DNA from: Thioalkalivibrio paradoxus
Lineage (GTDB): Bacteria; Pseudomonadota; Gammaproteobacteria; Ectothiorhodospirales; Ectothiorhodospiraceae
Assembly (NCBI GenBank): GCA_011390565.1
Contig: JAABSC010000002.1
Span: forward strand, 186,001-250,000
Direction: 5' to 3'
Length of the DNA stretch: 64,000 nucleotides
In this document: piece by piece, positions 51,399 to 64,000 of the stretch
Position numbering within the stretch: the stretch's first letter is position 1
How the letters are laid out: each line of letters begins with the position of its first letter
Made by a program: the position numbers and the translations under genes
The notes under the pieces: generated by a model
The model's database searches: none
What the model was told of the DNA's origin: nothing
What the model saw: the letters and a program-made list of their open reading frames with translations, nothing else

Positions 51399-54300
51399 GC
51401 GAATTCGTTCATCTGCGCGTTCACTCGGAATATTCGCTGGTCGACGGCCTGGTGCGACTGAAGCCACTGGTCGCGCGGATTGCGGCTACCGGGATGCCGG
51501 CCGTGGCCGTGACCGATCACTGCAATCTTTTCGGGCTGGTGAAATTCTACAAGGCCGCGATCGCGGCGGGCATCCAGCCGATCGTGGGTTCGGACGTTCT
51601 GCTGCGTGACGCGCGTTCCGACGGCTCTCCTGCCCGGCTCACCCTGCTGGCGCAGAACGCGATCGGCTACCGTCATCTGACCCGTCTGATCAGTCGCGCC
51701 TGGCAGGAGGGTCAGGAAAAGGGCGTGCCCCGGATCGATCTTGCCTGGCTCGACGACGCTACCGAGGGTCTGATCGCGCTGTCGGGGACGGTGGATGGTG
51801 TGTTCGTTCAGGGGTCCGGTGCCCCGGTTGAGATCACGGCCGAAGTCATCGCGCCCTGGAAACGCTGGTTTCCGGACCGTTTCTACCTGGAACTCACCCG
51901 CACGGGGAGAGCGGGTGAGGAGGCCTGGATCCGAGCCGCGATGGCGGCCGCAGTCGCTTTCGAACTTCCGGTCGTGGCCACCAACGACGTGCGCTTCCTT
52001 CAGAGCAGCGATTTCGATGCGCACGAGGCCCGCGTCTGCATTCACGACGGTGTGGTGCTGGCGGATCCGCGCCGCCCGCGACGGTATAGCGAACAGCAGT
52101 ACCTGCGCAGTCCGACCGAGATGGCGGCGCTGTTCGCCGACATTCCGGAGGCATTGGCCAATTCGGTGGCGATTGCGCGTCGCTGCAGTGTGCGCCTCAC
52201 GCTGGGCCAGTCCGTGCTCCCTGAATTCCCCGTTCCCGACGGCCTATCGGTGGAGGAACACCTCAGGGTCACCGCGCGGGCGGGGCTGCGAGCACGCCTG
52301 GAGCGGTTTCGTTTTGCCGAGGAATCCGAATATCGGGAACGTCTGGAACGCGAACTCGACGTGATCTGCCAGATGGGATTTCCGGGCTATTTCCTGATCG
52401 TGGCGGATTTCATCCGCTGGGCGCGGGAAAACCGGATCCCGGTCGGGCCCGGACGCGGTTCGGGCGCGGGCTCGCTCGTGGCCTATTCGCTGCAGATAAC
52501 CGATCTGGATCCAATACGCTACGATCTTCTGTTCGAGCGATTTCTTAATCCGGAGCGGGTCTCGATGCCGGATTTCGACATCGATTTCTGCATGGACCGC
52601 CGCGACCGCGTCATCGACTACGTGGCGGATCGCTATGGCCGCGACCGGGTTTCCCAGATCATCACCCACGGGACGATGGCAGCGAAGGCGGTGGTGCGCG
52701 ACTGTGGCCGCGTGTTGGGGCACGGCTACGGCTTCGTCGACCGGGTGGCGAAACTCATTCCTTTCGAGCTGGGCATGACGCTGACCCGTGCGCTGGAAGA
52801 AAGCGAGGATCTGAAAGCCCTCTATGACGAGGATGAGGAAGTCCGGGGCATCGTCGACCTTGCCCTCAAGCTCGAGGGACTCACGCGCAATGCCGGCAAG
52901 CACGCGGGGGGCGTGGTGATCGCGCCCTCGGCGCTGACCGATTTCTCACCGCTGTACTGCGAAGCCGGTGGTGGCAGCCTGGTCACGCACTTCGACAAGG
53001 ACGACGTCGAGGCGGTCGGTCTGGTCAAGTTCGACTTTCTGGGTCTGCGTACGCTGACCATCATCGACTGGGCGCTGGAGGCGATCCGCCAGCGTGAGGG
53101 CCACGACAGCCTGGATCTCGACGCCATTGCGCTCGACGATCCCGAGACCTTCCGGCTGCTCCAGGCGCACCAGACGACGGCCGTATTCCAGCTCGAGTCG
53201 GGCGGTATGAAGGATCTCATCCGCCGCCTGAAACCCGACAGTTTCGAGGACATCATCGCGCTGGTGGCGCTCTACCGCCCGGGGCCGCTGCAGTCCGGCA
53301 TGGTCGACGATTTCATCGACCGCAAACACGGCCGTTCCCGGGTTGAATATCCCCATCCCGACCTCGAACCGATCCTGAAGCCGACCTACGGGGTCATCCT
53401 GTACCAGGAACAGGTGATGCAGATCGCGCAGGTGCTGGCGAACTACACGCTGGGTGGCGCCGACCTGCTGCGTCGGGCCATGGGCAAGAAGAAACCCGAG
53501 GAGATGGCCAAGCAGCGCGAGATCTTCCTCGCGGGGGCCCTGGCACGCGACGTCAAGGAACAGACGGCGACGTATATCTTCGATTTGATGGAAAAGTTCG
53601 CGGGTTACGGCTTCAACAAGTCGCACTCCGCGGCGTACGCGCTGCTTGCCTACCAGACGGCGTGGTTGAAAGCTCACCATCCGGCAGCATTCATGGCCGC
53701 GGTGCTGTCGGCGGACATGGACAACACCGACAAGGTCGTGGGGCTGATCGAGGAATGCCGCAGTCTTGGGCTGAAAGTGGTGCCACCCGACGTGAATCGC
53801 TCGTCCTACCGGTTCACGGCGCTGGACGAAAAGACCATCGTCTACGGGCTTGGGGCCATCAAGGGCGCGGGTGAGTCTGCGATCGATGCGCTGCTGCATG
53901 CCCGCGGCGAAGGGTCCGAATTTCATAGTCTGGTCGATCTCTGCCAGCGGGTGGACCTGTCCAGGCTCAACAAACGGGTGCTGGACACGCTGATTCGCGC
54001 GGGCGCGATGGACAGCCTTGGGCCGAACCGTGCGACTCTGCTGGGTTCGTTTCCCTTGGCGGTCGCGGCCGCCGAGCAGTCCGGGCGTAACGCCGCCCTG
54101 GGCGTCGTCGATCTTTTCGGCGAGCCGGCAAGTGCCGTGCTGCCCGAATTCGAGACCCTCCCGGAACTCGATGACGACGATCGTCTGCGCGGGGAGAAGG
54201 AAACCCTCGGTCTCTATCTCACCGGGCACCCGGTGGCCCGGTACCGGGAAGAACTGAAACGCCTGACCGGAAGCACGTTGCAACAGCTCGAGGCGACGCT

Positions 54301-54850
54301 GGAAAGCCGTCCGGACCGGAACGTGCGCCGCATTCGGCCGGAGTCGGTCCGAATCGCCGGGCTTGTGGTCGGCGTCCGACAGCGCAACAGTCAGAACGGT
54401 CGCATGGCGATCGTGACCCTGGACGACCAGACGGGTCGGGCGGAGATCGTTCTGTTCAGTGAGGGCTTTCGCGAGCACCAGGAACGGCTGGTTCCCGATG
54501 CCCTTCTGGTTGTGGAGGGCACTGCTGCTCTGGACGACTACGCGGGGGGAATCCGTATGCGGGCGCAGCGGGTGCTGACCCTGGACGAGGCGCGTTGCGA
54601 GTGGGGGCGTGTCCTGGATCTCAGCCTTGAGGGCGTGCGACCGGAGCATATCCAGTCGCTGCACCGTGCGATTGCCGAGCAGGATACGGGATCGTGCCGT
54701 TTGCGCATCCGGTACCGCCGCGGCACCACCGTTGCCGAACTGCGGCTGCCGGAGCAGTGGCAGGTTCAACCGAATGAACAATTGCTGCGGCGGCTGCATG
54801 AGATTCTGAGTCCGGAGAGCCGGGTGGCGTTGCTCTACGCGACCGCCTGA
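51395..54850 (+). CDS. dnaE: DNA polymerase III alpha subunit
   Basis: Replicative polymerase, 1151 residues, the normal length for proteobacterial DnaE (about 1160). The PHP domain starts at once ([19 protein letters not shown]), the polymerase active site includes [16 protein letters not shown] and the acidic [12 protein letters not shown], and a helix-hairpin-helix and OB-fold ([21 protein letters not shown]) follow. The start is GTG 51395, overlapping the rnhB stop by 4 nt; the frame is open upstream inside rnhB. Confidence 0.97.
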   Translation: MSEFVHLRVHSEYSLVDGLVRLKPLVARIAATGMPAVAVTDHCNLFGLVKFYKAAIAAGIQPIVGSDVLLRDARSDGSPARLTLLAQNAIGYRHLTRLISRAWQEGQEKGVPRIDLAWLDDATEGLIALSGTVDGVFVQGSGAPVEITAEVIAPWKRWFPDRFYLELTRTGRAGEEAWIRAAMAAAVAFELPVVATNDVRFLQSSDFDAHEARVCIHDGVVLADPRRPRRYSEQQYLRSPTEMAALFADIPEALANSVAIARRCSVRLTLGQSVLPEFPVPDGLSVEEHLRVTARAGLRARLERFRFAEESEYRERLERELDVICQMGFPGYFLIVADFIRWARENRIPVGPGRGSGAGSLVAYSLQITDLDPIRYDLLFERFLNPERVSMPDFDIDFCMDRRDRVIDYVADRYGRDRVSQIITHGTMAAKAVVRDCGRVLGHGYGFVDRVAKLIPFELGMTLTRALEESEDLKALYDEDEEVRGIVDLALKLEGLTRNAGKHAGGVVIAPSALTDFSPLYCEAGGGSLVTHFDKDDVEAVGLVKFDFLGLRTLTIIDWALEAIRQREGHDSLDLDAIALDDPETFRLLQAHQTTAVFQLESGGMKDLIRRLKPDSFEDIIALVALYRPGPLQSGMVDDFIDRKHGRSRVEYPHPDLEPILKPTYGVILYQEQVMQIAQVLANYTLGGADLLRRAMGKKKPEEMAKQREIFLAGALARDVKEQTATYIFDLMEKFAGYGFNKSHSAAYALLAYQTAWLKAHHPAAFMAAVLSADMDNTDKVVGLIEECRSLGLKVVPPDVNRSSYRFTALDEKTIVYGLGAIKGAGESAIDALLHARGEGSEFHSLVDLCQRVDLSRLNKRVLDTLIRAGAMDSLGPNRATLLGSFPLAVAAAEQSGRNAALGVVDLFGEPASAVLPEFETLPELDDDDRLRGEKETLGLYLTGHPVARYREELKRLTGSTLQQLEATLESRPDRNVRRIRPESVRIAGLVVGVRQRNSQNGRMAIVTLDDQTGRAEIVLFSEGFREHQERLVPDALLVVEGTAALDDYAGGIRMRAQRVLTLDEARCEWGRVLDLSLEGVRPEHIQSLHRAIAEQDTGSCRLRIRYRRGTTVAELRLPEQWQVQPNEQLLRRLHEILSPESRVALLYATA

Positions 54851-54924
54851 AGGATGCGGGCAGGGCGAAAGCCGGGCGTATTGGTTACAATCCGGGTGGT
54901 GCAGCCACCCCAACGGAACTCCGG

Positions 54925-55890
54925 ATGAACCCCGATTTTCTCGATTTCGAACAGCCTATCGCAGAGCTCGAAGCCAAGATTCGGGACTTGCGCTACGTCG
55001 GTGACGACGCCGAGGTCAACCTGCATGAGGAGATCAAGAAGCTCGAGGAGAAATGCGTCAACCTGACGGAGAGTATTTTCTCGAAGCTCACGCCCTGGCA
55101 GATGGCGCAGATGTCGCGGCATCCCCGCCGACCCTACACGCTGGATTACATCCCCCTGATGTTTACGGAGTTCACCGAACTCCGGGGTGACCGCAGTTTT
55201 GCCGATGACCAGGCGATCATCGGCGGCCCGGCCCGTCTGGAAGGCCGGCCGGTGATGGTGATCGGGCATCAAAAGGGCCGTCAGACGAAGGAAAAGATCC
55301 AGCGCAACTTCGGCATGCCGCGTCCTGAAGGCTACCGGAAAGCTCTGCGTCTGATGGAGCTGGCCGAACGCTTCCGCATGCCGGTGCTGACCTTCATCGA
55401 TACGCCAGGCGCCTATCCCGGGGTGGGTGCCGAGGAGCGCGGCCAAAGCGAAGCCATCGCGCGCAATCTGATGGTGATGTCCCGACTGGATGTTCCGATC
55501 GTCTGCACGGTGATCGGCGAAGGGGGTTCCGGCGGGGCGCTGGCGATCGGTGTAGGCGATGCGACCCTGATGCTGCAGTACTCGACCTATTCGGTCATTT
55601 CCCCGGAGGGCTGCGCCTCGATTCTCTGGAAGAGCGCGGACAAGGCGCCCGAGGCCGCGGAAGCGCTCGGTATCACCTCGTCAAGGTTGCTGGAACTGGG
55701 CTTGGTCGACCGGGTCGTCGAGGAGCCGCTCGGGGGTGCGCACCGGGCGCCGGAGGGAATGGCTTCGGCGCTCAAGGATGCGCTGCTCGAAACCCTGAAG
55801 GGGCTGGATGCATTGGATGCGTCGCAGCGGCTCGATCGGCGCTACCGTCGGCTGATGGACTATGGCGCGTTCCAGGACACCGGGTCCTGA
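54925..55890 (+). CDS. accA: Acetyl-CoA carboxylase carboxyltransferase alpha subunit
   Basis: One half of the carboxyltransferase that makes malonyl-CoA; 321 residues, the usual length. The N-terminal helical arm ([15 protein letters not shown]) and the crotonase-like core with [21 protein letters not shown] and [15 protein letters not shown] are complete. It follows dnaE by 74 bases. accD is not in the window. Confidence 0.97.
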   Translation: MNPDFLDFEQPIAELEAKIRDLRYVGDDAEVNLHEEIKKLEEKCVNLTESIFSKLTPWQMAQMSRHPRRPYTLDYIPLMFTEFTELRGDRSFADDQAIIGGPARLEGRPVMVIGHQKGRQTKEKIQRNFGMPRPEGYRKALRLMELAERFRMPVLTFIDTPGAYPGVGAEERGQSEAIARNLMVMSRLDVPIVCTVIGEGGSGGALAIGVGDATLMLQYSTYSVISPEGCASILWKSADKAPEAAEALGITSSRLLELGLVDRVVEEPLGGAHRAPEGMASALKDALLETLKGLDALDASQRLDRRYRRLMDYGAFQDTGS

Positions 55891-57139
55891 CCCGGTCGAA
55901 TCCGCGGTCAGCGATTTTTTTACCGACCATCCGGGGATTCGCAGTTCCGTGGTCGCGTTCAGCGGCGGGCGCGATTCGACGGTGCTTCTCCATGCGCTCA
56001 AGACCGGGCTGCCGGGTCATGCGCTGCAGGTCGTGCACGTGCATCACGGTCTGCATCCGGATGCGGACGGCCAGTCGCACCACTGCCGCGAATTCGCGCA
56101 GCGCCTGGGCCTGCACTGCGAAGAGCGCAGAATCGACGTTCCGCTCGCTCCACCGGAAGGGCTGGAGGCCAGTGCCCGGCGACTTCGCTACGAAGCCCTG
56201 ATGCACGGGCTTCCCCGTGACGGCTGTGTGCTTACGGCTCATCACGCGCTGGATCAGGCGGAAACGTTTCTGCTCGCGGCGTTGAAGGGCAGCGGGCCGG
56301 CCGGACTGTCCGGCATGCCCCGGCTGCGGTCCTTGGGCGCCGGTTGGCTCGGCCGACCTCTCCTGGCGTGTTCGAACGCGGACATCGCCGCCTACGCGGT
56401 CCGCCACAACCTCTCATGGGTCGAGGATCCCAGCAACTCGGATACCCGTTTCGACCGGAATTTTCTCCGTCGGGAAATCATGCCGGCACTTTCGACCCGT
56501 TTCCCCGCAGCGCTTCGCTTGAGTGCCGCCGCGGATCTGCAGGGGGAGGCCACCAGGGCGCTGGATCTACTCCTGGACCGCCAGCTGCAGGATCTGGCCG
56601 GGACGGACCCCGACAGCCGAACCCTGGACGTCGCGGCCCTCCTGGAACAGCCGTCCGAGTTGCATGGCTGGCTGTTGCGGCGATTCGTGCAACGTGCGGG
56701 TTTTTCCGCGCCACGCCGCGGCCCGCTGCTGGAATTCCTGCGCCAGTTGCGACAGGGCGGGGAGTCGGCGCAACCGGAGCTGCACTGGGCTGGAATCAGT
56801 CTGCGGTGCCATCGGCGCCAGGTGCACATCGTCGCAGCGGAAACGGCCGGGGCGCAGGCCGATGGGCCCTCGGCCATCGATTGGCCCGCGACCGCCGCCG
56901 CGCTGGATCTGCCGGACGGGCGACGCCTGACCCGGGAGGAACTCGAATCCGCGGGCGTCGATCCCGGGCAGCCGGTGCGGATCCGCTTTCGTGCGGGAGG
57001 GGAGAGGGTGAATACCCCGTCGGGCAGGAAGAGCCTCAAGAAGATGATGCAGGAGCGGGACATTCCCCGTTGGCGTCGTGCGCGCCTGCCGCTGGTACAG
57101 GTGGGCGAGGAACTCGTGGCGGTGCTTTGGGACCGGTGA
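55862..57139 (+). CDS. tilS: tRNA(Ile)-lysidine synthase
   Basis: Converts the wobble C of tRNA-Ile(CAU) to lysidine with ATP and lysine; 425 residues. The PP-loop reads [16 protein letters not shown], the lysine-binding region follows ([18 protein letters not shown]), and the C-terminal TilS domain has [22 protein letters not shown]. In the PP-loop Arg replaces the commoner Val/Met/Pro after SGG, which is tolerated. The ATG overlaps accA by 29 nt; a start further in is possible. Confidence 0.93.
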   Translation: MARSRTPGPDPVESAVSDFFTDHPGIRSSVVAFSGGRDSTVLLHALKTGLPGHALQVVHVHHGLHPDADGQSHHCREFAQRLGLHCEERRIDVPLAPPEGLEASARRLRYEALMHGLPRDGCVLTAHHALDQAETFLLAALKGSGPAGLSGMPRLRSLGAGWLGRPLLACSNADIAAYAVRHNLSWVEDPSNSDTRFDRNFLRREIMPALSTRFPAALRLSAAADLQGEATRALDLLLDRQLQDLAGTDPDSRTLDVAALLEQPSELHGWLLRRFVQRAGFSAPRRGPLLEFLRQLRQGGESAQPELHWAGISLRCHRRQVHIVAAETAGAQADGPSAIDWPATAAALDLPDGRRLTREELESAGVDPGQPVRIRFRAGGERVNTPSGRKSLKKMMQERDIPRWRRARLPLVQVGEELVAVLWDR

Positions 57140-57179
57140 CACGGTGCTTGATCCGCGACCTTCACCGCGTCACCCACCT

Positions 57180-57339
57180 CGTCACCCCGGACTTGATCCG
57201 GGACGCCCACCGCGTCATCCCGGGCTTGATCCGGGATGCCCACCGCGTTATCCCGGGCTTGATCCGTGACGCCCACCTCGTCATCCCGGACTTGATCCGC
57301 GACGCCCACCTCGTCATCCCGGACTTGATCCGGGATCCA
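57180..57339 (+). repeat. 33-bp tandem array with palindromic core
   Basis: Five units, starting at 57180, 57213, 57246, 57279 and 57312, with exactly 33 bases between each cttgatccg and the next (57192, 57225, 57258, 57291, 57324). Each unit starts cgtcatcccggacttgatcc or a close variant, and the core CCCGGACTTGATCCGGG is a palindrome. Four are full and the fifth is cut at 28 bases. A degenerate half unit is seen at 57147-57179. This cgtcatcccgg...ccgggatcca type is a known dispersed element in proteobacteria. Confidence 0.9.
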
Positions 57340-57425
57340 TGTGGCGCTGGGTGGGTCGACAATGCGTTGGGCTTCTCCTTGCGCCGTCTGGATCCCGGAT
57401 AAGCCTGCGGCTTTCCGGGATGACG
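57312..57425. repeat. Inverted pair of REP-like elements
   Basis: The last array unit, 57312-57339, begins cgtcatcccgga and ends tccgggatcca. The segment 57389-57425 read on the minus strand has the same two ends with a different centre (aagccgcaggcttat). The two elements therefore face each other across about 50 bases, like a BIME. Confidence 0.75.
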
Positions 57426-57645
57426 CGGTCGTGGGCCACCGGCTTCAAAAAGGCGTGCTCGTGGGCCGTTGACGCGGTCGTGGGCCACCGGTGTCGGAGT
57501 GGCGTGGTCGCGGGCCGTTGACGCGGTCGTGGGCCGTCGGTTTCGGAGTGGCGTGCTCGCGGGCCGTTGATGCGGTCGTGGGCCGTCGGCTTCGGAGTGG
57601 GGTGGTCGCGGGTCGTCGAGGCGGTCGTGGGGTCGTCGGCTTTCG
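57425..57645 (+). repeat. 49-bp tandem array
   Basis: gcggtcgtgg recurs at 57425, 57474, 57523, 57572 and 57621, exactly 49 bases apart each time. Four complete units and one partial; the shared middle reads ttcggagtggcgtgctcgcg with a few changes, and the first unit is the most divergent. It begins right at the end of the inverted REP-like element (gggatgacg) and ends with a similar ggggatgacgg at 57645-57655. Confidence 0.9.
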
Positions 57646-57701
57646 GGGATGACGGAAACGGCGGCTGTCCGACGAAAAGCGGTTGTTCGGTGATTGAGTG
57701 A

Positions 57702-61639
<3,938 letters not shown>

Positions 61640-61728
61640 GGCGGAGCGGGTCACTTGGATGGTTGAACAGCCCCGATGCATTTGTCTGCGCGGGTGGTTG
61701 AGACGCTCTTCGAAGCCCCGGGTGCCGT

Positions 61729-62031
61729 GTGACACGTTGGGTTGCCGGGGTCCTGTTTGCGGTCCTGCTGGCGTTGCAATGGCCTCTCTGGTTTGGTGAA
61801 GGCAGTTGGAGGGATGTGCGGGAATTGCGGGAGATCCGCGAGCAGCAGGAGCAGGAGAACGAGCGTCTGCAGATGCGAAACCGGGCACTGGAAGCCGAAG
61901 TGGAAGATCTGCGCTCGGGTACCGAGGCGGTTGAGGAGCGCGCCCGTCGAGACCTGGGAATGATCCGAGAGGACGAAGTGTTCTTTTTCCTGATTCAGCC
62001 GGACGATGGGGCCCGGCGCGGCAATGAATGA
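61729..62031 (+). CDS. ftsB: Cell division protein FtsB
   Basis: Small bitopic divisome protein of 100 residues. One membrane helix (about 5-19) is followed by a periplasmic coiled coil (about 28-70, with RELREIREQQEQENERLQ) and a short C-terminal part (DLGMIREDEVFF) typical of FtsB. The start is GTG 61729. Place after eno and before ispD is the usual one. Confidence 0.92.
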   Translation: MTRWVAGVLFAVLLALQWPLWFGEGSWRDVRELREIREQQEQENERLQMRNRALEAEVEDLRSGTEAVEERARRDLGMIREDEVFFFLIQPDDGARRGNE

Positions 62032-62746
62032 AGCCTTGCGGCCCGCGCTCTGGATCCTGATTCCCGCAGCGGGGATCGGTCGACGCATGGGTACCGAGTT
62101 GCCCAAGCAGTTTCTGCGCCTGGGCCCTCGCACCGTTCTCGAGCACACGCTGTCCATCTTTCTCGAGCATCCCGCCGTTCGAGGTGTCGCGCTTGTTCTC
62201 GGTGCCGGTGTCGACGTGCCCGGGCTGGCTACCCTGCGCGACCGGGACCGGCTCTTCGAGGTACCCGGTGGTGCGGAACGTGCGGACTCGGTACGCAACG
62301 GACTGGAATTTCTGGCGCGTCGGGGCAATCCTCTGGATTGGGTGCTGGTTCACGATGCCGCGCGCCCCTGCCTGCCGGTCGAGGATCTGGATCGGCTGAT
62401 CCAGACGCTGATGGAAGATCCCGTCGGAGGTATCCTGGCCGCACGCAGCACGGACACTCTGAAATGGTCCGATGCCGAGGGCCGGGTCATTGAAACACTT
62501 GATCGGAATCGCGTCTGGCGTGCTCTGACACCGCAGATGTTTCGTCTGGGCCTGTTGCGCGAAGCGTTGAACGCAGCGCTTGCCGAAGGTGTCTCCGTTA
62601 CCGATGAGGCCAGTGCGATGGAACGCCAGGGCTTTCGTCCACGGTTGGTGGAAGGGAGTCCGATGAACATCAAGATCACGCGGATCGAGGACCTCGATGC
62701 CGCCCGGATGTATCTTCAGAAGCAGAATCGACTAGGGGAATCATGA
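62024..62746 (+). CDS. ispD: 2-C-methyl-D-erythritol 4-phosphate cytidylyltransferase
   Basis: CTP-dependent step of the MEP isoprenoid pathway; 240 residues. The nucleotide-binding loop is PAAGIGRRMGTELPKQFL, with VHDAARPCLP and the C-terminal GSPMNIKITRIEDL. The ATG at 62024 overlaps the ftsB end; an ATG six codons earlier is also in frame. The expected partner ispF does not follow. Confidence 0.95.
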   Translation: MNEALRPALWILIPAAGIGRRMGTELPKQFLRLGPRTVLEHTLSIFLEHPAVRGVALVLGAGVDVPGLATLRDRDRLFEVPGGAERADSVRNGLEFLARRGNPLDWVLVHDAARPCLPVEDLDRLIQTLMEDPVGGILAARSTDTLKWSDAEGRVIETLDRNRVWRALTPQMFRLGLLREALNAALAEGVSVTDEASAMERQGFRPRLVEGSPMNIKITRIEDLDAARMYLQKQNRLGES

Positions 62747-63837
62747 ATCGCATTCGAGTAATCGACGCTGGATACGTATCACCGCTGGATTCGATGGCCA
62801 TCTTTCACGCGATCGCCGAAAACATGAAGGCCGATGACGATCCGGTCGTGACCTTGGTGAATCCGACGCATCCGTTCGTTTCCGTCGGCCTGCACCAGGA
62901 TGTCCAGCAGGAGGTCGATCTGGAGTATTGCCAGCAGCACGACCTGAGAGTCATCCGCCGCGATGTTGGCGGCGGCGCGGTCTACCTCAACCGCGACCAG
63001 ATGTTCTTTCACTTCGTGTATCCCTACCGCAAGGCACCGATCCGTGTGGAAGCGATCTACGCCCACTTCATGGCTCCGGTTCTGGCGACCTACCAGGCCC
63101 TCGGTGTTCCTGCGGTGTTTCGGCCGGTCAACGACATTCACGTGAACGGCCGCAAGATCGGCGGCACGGGCTCCGCGCGCATCAACGATGCAACCGTGAT
63201 GGTCGGCAGCTTCATGTTCGATTTCGACATGGACACGATGGCCCAGTGTCTGAAAGTCAGCTCGGAGAAGTTTCGGGACAAGCTGCGACAGGGGATGCAG
63301 GACTACATGACCACGCTGACCCGGGAGCTGGGGCAGGCCCCTGAACGCGAGAAGGTCAAGGGCCTGTTTCTCGAAGCGATCCAGACCCATCTCGGTCTCC
63401 AGCCGGAGTCCTCGGAGATGACCACGGTGGAAACGGCGACACTGGTCAGCGTTCGGGATCAGTTGGGTGATCCGGGCTGGACGCTGCAGCAGGGACGCCG
63501 CCTGGTAGCCAGTGGTGTGAAGATCGCCGCCGGCACCTATCTGTTGGAAGGTGTGCACAAGGCCCGTGGCGGCCTCGTGCGCAGCCGGATGCTGACGCGC
63601 GACGGTATCCTGGAGGATGTCGAGTTCTCGGGCGATTTCACGGTGTTGCCGGCGGATGGCGTCGAGCAGCTCGCGGCAAGACTGCGTGGGGCCGTGTTGC
63701 CGGCAAGTTCCGAATCCGATGCCGCAATACTGCAGGACCACATCGCGCGCGAGATGACTGCCCTGGAACTGGATATTCCGGGCGTCGAGGCGCAGGATTT
63801 CCTGAGTTCGATGATGCAGGGCATGCACCATGAATAA
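62743..63837 (+). CDS. Lipoate-protein ligase A-like protein
   Basis: A 364-residue member of the lipoate/biotin ligase fold. The motif RRDVGGGAVYLNRDQMFFHFV matches the lipoate-binding RRxSGGGAV, and K138 in VNGRKIGGTGSARI is the likely catalytic lysine. It has a C-terminal accessory domain (about 250-364), as in LplA, though the wording there is unusual. It would attach lipoate to 2-oxoacid dehydrogenase, glycine cleavage or LbpA-type proteins. Its ATG overlaps the ispD stop (ATGA), so it is translationally coupled to an isoprenoid gene where ispF normally stands. Confidence 0.82.
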   Translation: MNRIRVIDAGYVSPLDSMAIFHAIAENMKADDDPVVTLVNPTHPFVSVGLHQDVQQEVDLEYCQQHDLRVIRRDVGGGAVYLNRDQMFFHFVYPYRKAPIRVEAIYAHFMAPVLATYQALGVPAVFRPVNDIHVNGRKIGGTGSARINDATVMVGSFMFDFDMDTMAQCLKVSSEKFRDKLRQGMQDYMTTLTRELGQAPEREKVKGLFLEAIQTHLGLQPESSEMTTVETATLVSVRDQLGDPGWTLQQGRRLVASGVKIAAGTYLLEGVHKARGGLVRSRMLTRDGILEDVEFSGDFTVLPADGVEQLAARLRGAVLPASSESDAAILQDHIAREMTALELDIPGVEAQDFLSSMMQGMHHE

Positions 63838-63885
63838 TGGGGTTCTCGTGGGCGCCGGATTCTGTTCGTTTCGGGCCCCGCCGTC

Positions 63886-64000
63886 GTGATTCGCGTCTAC
63901 TGCGAGCGCGATGGCCCCGGATGGTTCATGGAACCGTTGAACATGGCGTCCGGGCTGGCTTTTTTCATCTCGGCCTGGCAGGCGTGGAAACAGCTGGACA
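63886..64000 (+). CDS. Partial ceramidase-like membrane protein, N-terminus only
   Basis: GTG at 63886 opens a frame that continues past the window. The 38 visible residues contain YCERDGPGWFMEPLNMASG and then a hydrophobic helix (LAFFISAWQAW). This wording, with EPLN before the first membrane helix, is typical of the bacterial alkaline-ceramidase-like (CREST) family of seven-helix hydrolases. It follows the lipoate-ligase-like gene by 48 bases. Confidence 0.6.
   Translation, partial: MIRVYCERDGPGWFMEPLNMASGLAFFISAWQAWKQLD

Overview
The window is GC-rich, densely packed proteobacterial chromosome. The right-hand gene order (rnhB-dnaE-accA-tilS-pyrG-kdsA-eno-ftsB-ispD) is the classic gammaproteobacterial housekeeping run. 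The left two thirds are rich in respiratory and redox genes: a molybdenum sulfite-dehydrogenase-like enzyme, several multihaem cytochromes c, a complete System I cytochrome c maturation operon and a pyruvate:ferredoxin oxidoreductase set. This points to a respiratory, probably sulfur-oxidising gammaproteobacterium of the Ectothiorhodospiraceae/Thioalkalivibrio type. The lineage is inferred from gene content, not shown by a marker sequence.

Layout. 0-8.4 kb: an HdeD-like membrane protein, a Tat-exported Mo enzyme fused to a cytochrome c, an RND efflux pump with its membrane-fusion lipoprotein, and a LysR regulator. An imperfect direct repeat of about 75 bp flanks the pump genes and lies just upstream of both the Mo enzyme and the regulator. 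8.4-17.5 kb: a possible tiny ORF, tRNA-Arg(ACG) with its own promoter and terminator, a metallo-beta-lactamase hydrolase, a DUF2892 protein, citrate synthase, an isochorismatase-type hydrolase, a membrane ClpP-like protein, a Na/Pi cotransporter pair, tRNA 2-selenouridine synthase and a small lipoprotein. 17.5-23.0 kb: a cytochrome module in which a sigma54-type two-component system sits between an ethylbenzene-dehydrogenase-like dihaem protein and a NapC/NirT tetrahaem protein; both cytochromes carry the rare CX3CH haem motif. 23.1-24.5 kb: a universal stress protein and a pirin.

24.6-31.4 kb: ccmABCDEFGHI, all on the minus strand and mostly with 4-nt overlaps; ccmD is only 56 codons. 31.6-36.8 kb: a hexahaem cytochrome c, a membrane thioredoxin-fold protein without a CXXC, and a 947-residue FAD/Fe-S 2-hydroxyacid dehydrogenase. 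36.8-43.0 kb: a membrane GTPase and porG-porA-porB plus an iron-sulfur GltD-like flavoprotein, which together look like a 2-oxoacid:ferredoxin/NAD(P) module. 43.3-47.3 kb: small unknown genes, an ArgE-like deacetylase, a Nudix hydrolase and a HbpS/GlcG-like secreted protein.

47.3-50.6 kb: lpxB with an aminotransferase and a Gfo/Idh/MocA dehydrogenase that look like gnnB/gnnA, which supply the 3-amino sugar for all-amide lipid A; they diverge from rnhB. 50.7-63.8 kb: the housekeeping run, broken after tilS by about 630 bp of non-coding DNA holding a 33-bp and a 49-bp tandem array plus REP-like inverted elements. ispD is followed not by ispF but by a translationally coupled lipoate-protein-ligase-like gene. 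The window ends inside a ceramidase-like membrane protein gene.

All calls come from reading the sequence by eye; no database search was run.
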